From: Solwaraspora sp. WMMA2065
GTDB lineage: Bacteria > Actinomycetota > Actinomycetes > Mycobacteriales > Micromonosporaceae
Direction of reading: 5' to 3'
Assembly: GCF_030345075.1 (NCBI RefSeq)
Contig: NZ_CP128361.1
Span: forward strand, 1 to 64,000
Length of the DNA stretch: 64,000 bases
The translations under genes and the position numbers were made by a program. Under the pieces are notes generated by a model. It was not told where the DNA came from. It saw nothing but the letters and a program-made list of their open reading frames with translations, and made no database searches. Below, piece by piece: positions 56,631-64,000 of this stretch. Each line of letters begins with the position of its first letter. Within the stretch, counting starts at the first letter, position 1.

Positions 56631-56965
56631 GAGGTGGTCACCTCCTGCAGGATCGTGTCGACACCGGTGGCGAAGGACCGCCAGTCGGCGGTGGTCTGGC
56701 GCAGCCGCTGCGCACCGGACTCGGTCAGCCGGTAGTACTTGCGGGCCGGGCCGCTGCTGCCGGCGCGCCACCGGGCGTCGACCAGGCCGGTCCGTTGCAG
56801 CCGGAGCAGTACGGGGTAGAGCGTGCCGCCCTTGATCGGCCCGAGCCCGGCCGCCTGCAGCGACTGGGCCAGCTCGTAGCCGTACGACTCGTGCCGGTGC
56901 AGCGCCGCGAGCACGCAGAGGTCGAGCACCCCGCGCAGCCACTGGCCCCGCCGTTCCTGATCCAC
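56627..56965 (-). CDS. PadR family transcriptional regulator
   Basis: 112 residues. A winged HTH with the family motifs RRGQWLRGVLDLCVLAALHR, YGYELAQSLQ, GTLYPVLLRLQRTGLV and SGPARKYYRLTESG, followed by a short C-terminal dimerisation helix. The GTG start lies five bases from a perfect 40-bp palindrome, so autorepression is likely, and control of the divergent F420-reductase gene is possible. No Shine-Dalgarno sequence is seen, so translation may be leaderless. Confidence 0.9.
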   Translation of the reverse strand: MDQERRGQWLRGVLDLCVLAALHRHESYGYELAQSLQAAGLGPIKGGTLYPVLLRLQRTGLVDARWRAGSSGPARKYYRLTESGAQRLRQTTADWRSFATGVDTILQEVTTS

Positions 56966-56970
56966 GGCCA

Positions 56971-57010
56971 GATAGATAGCAGCGCTATCTAGATAGCGCT
57001 GCTATCTATC
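56971..57010. promoter_or_regulatory. Perfect 40-bp palindrome, probable PadR operator
   Basis: All 40 bases are self-complementary about the centre between 56990 and 56991 (GCTATCT | AGATAGC core). It contains a nested pair of AGCGCTATCT-type half-sites and is clearly less GC-rich than its flanks. Placed just upstream of padR, it is the natural binding site for its product. Confidence 0.8.
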
Positions 57011-57114
57011 CCCGGTCCGCTGTTTCGTACAGTGCCGTTTCCGGTGCGCCGCTGTTTCCGTGCCGGGCCGGCGGGTACCCGATCGACAGTGGCGACCCGT
57101 CGGAGAGGGAGACA

Positions 57115-57747
57115 ATGATGGACATCGGCATCATCGGCGCCGGCAACGTCGGCTCGGCCCTGGCCCGGCGGCTGACCGAGGTCGGTCACCAGGTGACGAT
57201 CTCTGCGTCCAGCCCGGATTCGCCGCGGCTGGCCGAGGCCACCGCCGGCACCGGGGTGACCGCCGGTGACGCGGCCCAGGCCGCCGACGCCGAGCTGGTC
57301 GTACTGGCGGTGCCGTTCACCGATATCGGTGACACGCTCACCGGGCCGGTCGCCGACGCGCTGGCCGGCAGCACTGTGATCGACGTGACCAACCCGCTCG
57401 GTCCGGACCACATGTCGCTGCGGATCGGGCACGACACATCCGCCGCCGAGCAGGTCGCCGCGATGGTTCCGGCGGCCAACGTGGTGAAGGCGTTCAACAC
57501 CGTGCTCGCCCCGAACCACGCCCGGCCGGTGCTCGGCGGCGTACGGCAGTCGGTGCCGGTCGCCGGCGACGACCTGGCCGCCAAGAAGACCGTCCAGGAA
57601 CTCGGCACCCAGCTGGGCTTCGACACGGTCGACGCCGGCCCGCTGTCCAGCGCCCGCTACCTGGAGCCGGTCGCCGCGCTGCTCATCCAGGTCGCCTACG
57701 GCGGCGGTGCCGGTCCGACGGTCGGTTTCGCGCTCGCCCGCGACTGA
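57115..57747 (+). CDS. F420-dependent NADP oxidoreductase-like protein
   Basis: 210 residues. The Rossmann start GIIGAGNVGSALARRL and the motifs VLAVPF, VIDVTNPLG and VVKAFNTV match NADPH:F420 oxidoreductases (NpdG/Fno) and their actinobacterial relatives. Such enzymes move hydride between NADPH and coenzyme F420. The C-terminal region departs from the archaeal enzymes, so a different acceptor is possible. Two ATG codons stand together at 57115 and 57118. Divergent from padR across the palindrome. Confidence 0.85.
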   Translation: MMDIGIIGAGNVGSALARRLTEVGHQVTISASSPDSPRLAEATAGTGVTAGDAAQAADAELVVLAVPFTDIGDTLTGPVADALAGSTVIDVTNPLGPDHMSLRIGHDTSAAEQVAAMVPAANVVKAFNTVLAPNHARPVLGGVRQSVPVAGDDLAAKKTVQELGTQLGFDTVDAGPLSSARYLEPVAALLIQVAYGGGAGPTVGFALARD

Positions 57748-57861
57748 CTGCGGCTTCGCCCTCGGGTCGGGAAACGCGCCACCCTGGCCGTATGGTGGAC
57801 GGGTGTCGTGCGTGCCGTGTCCGGCAGGACGGACGCATCCGTTTAAACCCGAGGAGTTCTA

Positions 57862-59331
<1,470 letters not shown>

Positions 59332-59337
59332 CCCACG

Positions 59338-59376
59338 GCCGTCGGAGCGCACCGCGAAACGGTGTGCTCCGACGGC
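59338..59376. terminator. 16-bp stem between converging genes
   Basis: GCCGTCGGAGCGCACC and GGTGTGCTCCGACGGC pair throughout with one G-U wobble around the loop GCGAAAC. It lies between the ahcY stop and the stop of the GH3 gene, serving both directions. Confidence 0.85.
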
Positions 59377-59380
59377 GTAC

Positions 59381-60832
59381 TCAGGCGGCCAGGCCGAGGG
59401 CCTCGGCGGCGGCCCGGCCATTGGCGTGACTCGCACCGTAGGTGGTGACGAAGGCACGCACCCCGGCCGGGCGCCAGGCCGATGGCCAGCCCATCTCCAC
59501 CACCGCGACCGGGTGCCGGGCGGCCAGCCGTTCGATCAGGTCACCGGCACCGGGCACCCGGTGCAGGTGCCGGCCGACCAGCACCAACGGCCGGCCGTCG
59601 GCGGCCGTCGCGACCTGCTCGGCGGTCACCTCGGCCGGTGCCACCCGCAGCTGCCGGGCGTGGCCGAGGTGCGGTCCGAGGCCCCACGGCACCCGACCCT
59701 CGGCGATCGTCGAGCCGGCGGTCAGCTGCACCACCAGTGCGTCGGCCAGCCCGTCGAGGGTGCCTTCCACCCGGACGGCGCGGCGGGCGGCGGCGTACCC
59801 CAGGTCGGCCGGGCCGGCGGTTCCATCCGCCGCCGGCCGGACCACGGCGGCCAGCGCGGTCACCCGGTCGGCCGCCTGCTCGACCCGGCCGACCGGCAGT
59901 GTCCCGTCGCCGATCGCGGCGACGATGCCCGCCGCGACCCGTTCGACCAGTGCGTGGTCGACGCGGGCGCCGATGCAGAGCAGGTCGGCACCGGCGGCCA
60001 GGGCGGCGACCGCCGCCGGCACGATCCCACCGGCGGCCAGCGTGGCGCCGCGCATCTCCAGCGCGTCGGTGACGATCACCCCGGCGAAGCCGTACTCGTC
60101 GCGGAGCAGGCCGGTCAGCGCGGCCCGGCTGAAGGTGGCCGGCGCGTCGCCGGTCAACGCCGGGACCCGGATGTGCGCGGTCATGATCGCCGGGGTGCCG
60201 GCTTCGACCACGGCGGCGAACGGCGGCAGGTCCCGCCGGCGCAGCACCGCCATCGGTACGTCGACAGTGGGCAGTTCGAGGTGCGAGTCGGTGACCGTGG
60301 CGCCGTGGCCGGGGAAGTGCTTGGCGCAGCCGGCGACCCCGGCGTCGGCCAGCCCGGCGACGGCCGCCGCCGCATGCGTGGCGACCAGCGCCGGATCGGC
60401 CCCGAACGACCGGGTGCCGATGATCGGGTTGTCGTCGGCGGTGTTCACGTCGACGGTCGGTGCCAGATCGAGGTTCGCCCCGCAGGTGGCGAGCTCGTCG
60501 CCGATCGCCCGGTAGACCTGCCGGGTCAGCGCCGGGTCGTCGACCGCGCCGAGCGCCGCGTTGCCGGGGTACGGGCTGCCGGTGGCGTGCGCCAGCCGGG
60601 TCACGTCGCCGCCCTCCTCGTCGATGGCGACCAGCACGTCGGCCCGGGCGGCCCGCAGCGCGTCGGTGGCGGCCCGCAACTGCCCGGGTCGGTCCACGTT
60701 GCCGCCGAACAGGGTGTGTCCGGCGAGCCCGTCGCCGACCAGGTCCACCGCCCACTGCGGGACGGTGGTGCCGGGGTAGGCGGCGAGCAGGGTGCGCAGC
60801 GCCAGTCGCCGCAGAGCCTGGTCGTTCGGCAT
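59381..60832 (-). CDS. nagZ: Glycoside hydrolase family 3, NagZ-type beta-N-acetylglucosaminidase
   Basis: 483 residues. The hallmark KHFPGHG (171-177), the catalytic His184 in DSHLELP and nucleophile Asp256 in VTDALEM are those of NagZ enzymes, which release N-acetylglucosamine from muropeptides or chitin fragments. The C-terminal domain (about 340-483), as in actinobacterial members, has an extra alpha/beta part. No signal peptide, so cytoplasmic. ATG 60832 has GGAGGGGGAG ahead. Divergent from a ROK regulator with a shared operator-like region, implying amino-sugar control. Confidence 0.92.
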   Translation of the reverse strand: MPNDQALRRLALRTLLAAYPGTTVPQWAVDLVGDGLAGHTLFGGNVDRPGQLRAATDALRAARADVLVAIDEEGGDVTRLAHATGSPYPGNAALGAVDDPALTRQVYRAIGDELATCGANLDLAPTVDVNTADDNPIIGTRSFGADPALVATHAAAAVAGLADAGVAGCAKHFPGHGATVTDSHLELPTVDVPMAVLRRRDLPPFAAVVEAGTPAIMTAHIRVPALTGDAPATFSRAALTGLLRDEYGFAGVIVTDALEMRGATLAAGGIVPAAVAALAAGADLLCIGARVDHALVERVAAGIVAAIGDGTLPVGRVEQAADRVTALAAVVRPAADGTAGPADLGYAAARRAVRVEGTLDGLADALVVQLTAGSTIAEGRVPWGLGPHLGHARQLRVAPAEVTAEQVATAADGRPLVLVGRHLHRVPGAGDLIERLAARHPVAVVEMGWPSAWRPAGVRAFVTTYGASHANGRAAAEALGLAA

Positions 60833-60973
60833 GTTCTCCCCCTCCGTGGCGTCTCCGCGGTCCGAGTGACGCACCGGGGAGGCACTGTTCGTTGCCGGTG
60901 AGTGCCGGGTCGTCCGACCGCCGAGGGTGTCACCGGCGACTACGCTACGGCTACTTCCGTTGCGGATGCCAAG

Positions 60974-60993
60974 ATAATAGTTAACTTTCCTAA
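60974..60993. promoter_or_regulatory. AT-rich ROK operator-like site
   Basis: ATAATAGTTAACTTTCCTAA is the only AT-rich patch nearby and contains an intact half-site ACTTTCCTAA facing a degenerate partner. ROK regulators of amino-sugar genes such as CsnR bind AGGAAANTTTCCT-type boxes, so this is a plausible target. It lies between the GH3 gene and the ROK gene. Confidence 0.55.
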
Positions 60994-61011
60994 ATGCTAG
61001 AGGACGACCAC

Positions 61012-62187
61012 ATGGGTTCCCCGCGCCTGCCCGGCACACCCCGGCTGCTGCGAGCGCTCAACGACCGGGCGGCGCTGGAGCTGCTCATCGCCCGCGGACC
61101 ACTCACCCGGGCGCAACTCGGCGAGCTGACCGGACTGTCCAAAGTGACGGCGTCGCAGCTGGTCGAGCGACTGGAAGGGCGCGGGCTGGTCACCCGGGTC
61201 GGCGAGCAGGCCGGAGGCCGGGGCCCCAACGCCCAGCTGTACGCCGTACAGCCGGCCAGCGCGCACGTCGTCGGAGTCGACGTCGGACCGGACCGGGTGG
61301 TGGCCGCCTGCGCCGACATCACCGGATCGGTGATCGGCCGGGTCGAACAGTCCACCAGGGACACCGACGACCCGGTCGGTGTGGTGCACAACGCGGTCGT
61401 GCAGGCCGCCAGCAGCGCCGAGACCCAGCTGGCCAGCGTACGGCGGGTGGTGCTGGGCACCCCCGGCCTGGTCGACCCGGCCAACGGCGACATCACCTTC
61501 GCGTACAACCTGCCGCGCTGGCACCGCGGCCTGCTCGCCGCCCTGCGCGAGGACCTGGACACCACCGTCGTGTTCGAAAACGACGTCAACCTCGCCGCAG
61601 TCGCCGAGGCACACGCCGGCGCCGCCCGCGACGTGCCCGACTTCGTGCTGGTCTGGGCCGGCGTCGGGGTCGGCCTGGCGATCATGCTCGGCGGCCGGCT
61701 GCACCACGGCAGCACCGGCGCGGCCGGTGAGATCGGCTACCTGCCGGTGCCCGGCGCACCGATCACGCGCGACGTCTCCCGCCGCGCCAAGCCGGCCTTC
61801 CAGCAGCTCGCCGGTGCCGACGCGGTCCGGGCGGTGGCCCGCGAACACGGGTTCCGGGCGGCCAGCGCGGGCGACACGGTGCGGGCCGCGATCGCCGCCG
61901 GCACCCGGGGCGGGCCGTTGCTCGACGAGCTGGCCCGCCGGCTCGCGCTCGGCGTCGCCAGCAGCTGCGTGGTGCTCGACCCGCCGCTGGTCGTGCTGAC
62001 CGGCGAGGTCGGCCAGGCCGGTGGCAGCGCCCTGGCCGAACGGGTGCAGCACGAAGTCGCCGCGATCACCCTGGTCGCCCCCCGGGTCGTGGTCACCGAG
62101 CTGACCGAGGAGCCGGTGCTGCAGGGTGCCCTGCGGACCGCCCTCGACGCCGCCCGCGACGAGGTCTTCGGATCCACCGTGGCCTGA
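61012..62187 (+). CDS. ROK family transcriptional regulator
   Basis: About 391 residues. An N-terminal winged HTH (GPLTRAQLGELTGLSKVTASQLV) is fused to a ROK sugar-binding domain with GVDVGPDRVVAACADITG and ENDVNLAAVAEAH motifs. The zinc-binding CxCG cluster typical of ROK proteins is not seen; the region after GEIGYLPVPG lacks cysteines. It is therefore a regulator rather than a kinase and probably responds to N-acetylglucosamine-type ligands. ATG 61012 behind AGAGGA is preferred over ATG 60994, which would overlap the operator-like site. Confidence 0.88.
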   Translation: MGSPRLPGTPRLLRALNDRAALELLIARGPLTRAQLGELTGLSKVTASQLVERLEGRGLVTRVGEQAGGRGPNAQLYAVQPASAHVVGVDVGPDRVVAACADITGSVIGRVEQSTRDTDDPVGVVHNAVVQAASSAETQLASVRRVVLGTPGLVDPANGDITFAYNLPRWHRGLLAALREDLDTTVVFENDVNLAAVAEAHAGAARDVPDFVLVWAGVGVGLAIMLGGRLHHGSTGAAGEIGYLPVPGAPITRDVSRRAKPAFQQLAGADAVRAVAREHGFRAASAGDTVRAAIAAGTRGGPLLDELARRLALGVASSCVVLDPPLVVLTGEVGQAGGSALAERVQHEVAAITLVAPRVVVTELTEEPVLQGALRTALDAARDEVFGSTVA

Positions 62188-62204
62188 CCCCGGGGACACC
62201 CGTC

Positions 62205-62251
62205 GGGTGGTGCCGGCCACCCCGGCACGGCCAGGTGGGGCGGCACCACCC
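62205..62251 (+). terminator. Hairpin after the ROK gene
   Basis: GGGTGGTGCCG and CGGCACCACCC are exact complements. The intervening bases contain a further CCACC/GGTGG pairing, so a long stem is possible. It starts 18 bases after the stop and ends 22 bases before the next gene. Confidence 0.6.
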
Positions 62252-62272
62252 ACGGCGTGATTGGATGGTCCG

Positions 62273-63070
62273 GTGCCTACCGTTGCTGACGACCTGGTGA
62301 TCGAGCTCGACTCAGTGGGCGTGACCCGCTCCGGCACGGCCCTGCTGCAGGACATCACCCTGCGGGTGCAGCCCGACCAGCGGTGGGTGGTGCTCGGCCC
62401 GAACGGTGCCGGCAAGACCACCCTGCTCAGCCTCGCCGCCGGCCGGCTGCACCCGACGACCGGCACCGTCCGGGTCCTCGACGAGCAGTTGGGGCGCACC
62501 GACCTGGCGGAGCTGCGGACCCGGATCGGGCTGACCACCGCCGCGCTCGCCGAGCGGATCCCCGGCACCGAGCGGGTGCTCGACGTGGTGCTGACCGCCG
62601 CCTGGTCGGTGGTCGGCCGGTGGCGGGAGCGCTACGACGAGCTCGACGTGGGCCGGGCGCAGGAGCTGCTCGGCCAGTTCGGCGTGGCCGGGCTGGCGCA
62701 GCGCGAGTACGGGACCCTCTCCGAAGGCGAACGCAAGCGGGTGCAGATCGCCCGGGCGCTGATGACCGATCCGGAGCTGCTGCTGCTCGACGAGCCGGCG
62801 GCCGGGCTCGACCTCGGTGCCCGCGAGGAGCTGGTCGGCCGGCTCGGGGTCCTCGCCCAGGACCCGGATTCCCCGGCGTTGATGCTCGTCACCCACCACG
62901 TGGAGGAGATCCCGCCGGGCTTCACCCACGCCCTGCTGCTGCGCGGCGGCACCGTCGTCGCGGCCGGCGAGTTGGCGGCCACGATCACCGGCGAACACCT
63001 GTCGGAGACGTTCGGTGTGCAGCTGGTCGTCGAGCGGGCGGGCCAGCGGTTCACCGCCCGGGCCGGCTGA
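62273..63070 (+). CDS. ABC transporter ATP-binding protein, orphan
   Basis: 265 residues. Walker A GPNGAGKTT (about 44-52), signature LSEGERKRVQIARAL, Walker B LLLLDEP and the H-loop LVTHHVEE are intact, so it should hydrolyse ATP. The relaxed order and the LITHHxEEIPPG-like ending resemble YlmA/ModF-type ATPases. No permease gene is adjacent, so the partner is unknown. GTG start; only 12 bases separate it from the ribokinase gene, with which it is probably cotranscribed. Confidence 0.9.
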   Translation: MPTVADDLVIELDSVGVTRSGTALLQDITLRVQPDQRWVVLGPNGAGKTTLLSLAAGRLHPTTGTVRVLDEQLGRTDLAELRTRIGLTTAALAERIPGTERVLDVVLTAAWSVVGRWRERYDELDVGRAQELLGQFGVAGLAQREYGTLSEGERKRVQIARALMTDPELLLLDEPAAGLDLGAREELVGRLGVLAQDPDSPALMLVTHHVEEIPPGFTHALLLRGGTVVAAGELAATITGEHLSETFGVQLVVERAGQRFTARAG

Positions 63071-63082
63071 GCGGAGGACGTG

Positions 63083-63973
63083 GTGACAGCGCCGCGGATC
63101 GCGGTGGTGGGCAGCGCGAACATGGACCTGGTCGCGACCGCGCCGAGACTGCCGTCGCCGGGGGAGACTCTGCTCGGCACCGACTTCGTCACGGTGCCCG
63201 GCGGCAAGGGCGCCAACCAGGCGATCGCGGCGGCCCGCGCCGGTGGCGACTGCGTGTTCCTCGGCGCGGTCGGCTCGGACGCGTTCGGCGTCACCCTGAC
63301 CGGCCGGATCGCCCGGTCCGGGGTGGACACGAGCCAGCTGCGGGTGGTGTACGGGCCGTCCGGCGTCGCGGTCGTGATGGTCAACGCGGCCGGCGAGAAC
63401 GCGATCGTCGTCACCCCGGGCGCCAACGCGGCGTTCCGTGGGCTCACCGAGCCGGAGCTGGCGGCGGTGCGCGACGCCGACGTGCTGGTGGCGCAGTTGG
63501 AGATCCCGCTGGAGACGGTGCTGGCCGCCGCGGCGGCGGCTCGCGGTGCGGGCACCAGGGTGATCCTCAACGCCGCCCCGGCGCGCGAGCTGCCGGCCGA
63601 ACTGCTCGACGCGGTGGATCTGCTGGTGGTCAACGATGCCGAGGCGCGGGCGGTCGTCGGCGCCGGGCGGGAGGACCCGGCGGCGCTGCTGACGGTGGTC
63701 CGTCGGGCGGTGCTCACCCTGGGTGCCGAGGGTGCCTGGTTCGCCGACCGCGACGGTACGGTGCACCACGTGCCGGCCTTCCCGGTCGAGACGGTGGACT
63801 CCACCGCCGCCGGTGACGCGTTCACCGGCGCGCTCGCGGTCGCCTGGGGCGAGGGGCGGGACCTGGTGTCCGCGGTCCGGTGGGCGTCGGCGGCCGGTGC
63901 GGCCTGCGTACGCCGGTTGGGGGCCTCGGTGTCGTTGCCGCAGCGCGCCGAGATCGACGCCCTGGCCGGCTGA
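63083..63973 (+). CDS. rbsK: Ribokinase, PfkB family
   Basis: 296 residues, typical for ribokinases. The opening VVGSANMDLV, the GGKGANQA substrate motif (about 38-45), ILNAAPA, VVNDAEA and the catalytic DSTAAGDAFTGAL near 238 match RbsK, which phosphorylates ribose in the cytoplasm. Related PfkB sugar kinases cannot be fully excluded. Two GTG codons stand in tandem; 63083 has the better spacing from GGAGG. It is complete, 27 bases before the window end. Confidence 0.92.
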   Translation: MTAPRIAVVGSANMDLVATAPRLPSPGETLLGTDFVTVPGGKGANQAIAAARAGGDCVFLGAVGSDAFGVTLTGRIARSGVDTSQLRVVYGPSGVAVVMVNAAGENAIVVTPGANAAFRGLTEPELAAVRDADVLVAQLEIPLETVLAAAAAARGAGTRVILNAAPARELPAELLDAVDLLVVNDAEARAVVGAGREDPAALLTVVRRAVLTLGAEGAWFADRDGTVHHVPAFPVETVDSTAAGDAFTGALAVAWGEGRDLVSAVRWASAAGAACVRRLGASVSLPQRAEIDALAG

Positions 63974-64000
63974 CCGCCCGCCCGCCCGGCCACGCCTGGT

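Noticed and set aside
57748-57861. SAH riboswitch upstream of ahcY
   Set aside because: The conserved aptamer blocks of the SAH class could not be found in the short leader.

Overview
The window is GC-rich actinobacterial DNA. It carries modular type I polyketide synthase (PKS) genes, an XRE/DUF397 regulator pair, an F420-type NADPH reductase, a c-di-AMP riboswitch ahead of an NlpC/P60 hydrolase, GTG/TTG starts and many GTGA start/stop overlaps. A Micromonosporaceae member (Micromonospora or Salinispora relative) is the best guess; this is inferred from gene content, not from a marker gene. Region 1 (1-24249) is the 3' part of a modular PKS cluster on the + strand. It begins with the tail of a glycosyltransferase, followed by four PKS genes with head-to-tail spacing or overlap. 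Five modules are complete apart from their acyltransferases and the sixth is cut off. Modules 1, 3 and 5 are KS-DH-KR-ACP with no acyltransferase (AT). Modules 2 and 4 keep a malonyl-type AT, and module 6 stops in the KS-AT linker. The strict alternation, and a nearly identical KS segment shared only by the AT-less modules, are the most unusual features of the window. No loading module, discrete AT or thioesterase is present here. Region 2 (24238-26400) is a scar or accessory zone. The last PKS gene runs head-on into a 3'-truncated MFS transporter gene, next to an AbiEii-like nucleotidyltransferase gene broken by a frameshift and its intact HTH partner. Region 3 (26483-34360) holds an MFS transporter and then, on the - strand, an alpha-glucoside uptake and hydrolysis operon: binding lipoprotein, two permeases, LacI regulator and GH13 alpha-glucosidase. 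A LacI-type operator lies upstream and no dedicated ATPase is present. Region 4 (34400-44930) has small housekeeping and stress genes: TspO, a 47-residue membrane peptide, a metallophosphoesterase with a BON-domain protein, a thymidylate-kinase-like protein, a primary-like sigma factor, an NlpC/P60 hydrolase under a c-di-AMP riboswitch, an XRE/DUF397 pair and several small membrane or acidic proteins. Region 5 (45004-53248) contains DAHP synthase with an aromatic-rich leader peptide and attenuator-like hairpins, a Tat-exported PhoX-like protein, an active/inactive M16 peptidase pair, a DksA-type zinc-finger protein, a GNAT acetyltransferase and aspartate-semialdehyde dehydrogenase. Region 6 (53310-64000) contains a SpoIIE-type phosphatase, a CBS-domain protein, an NDH-2-like oxidoreductase, a PadR regulator beside a perfect 40-bp palindrome, an F420-dependent reductase, S-adenosylhomocysteinase, a GH3 NagZ-type glucosaminidase divergent from a ROK regulator, an ABC ATPase and a ribokinase. 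No tRNA, rRNA, CRISPR array or transposase was recognised. Identical-sequence claims, hairpins and domain limits were read by eye, not computed.
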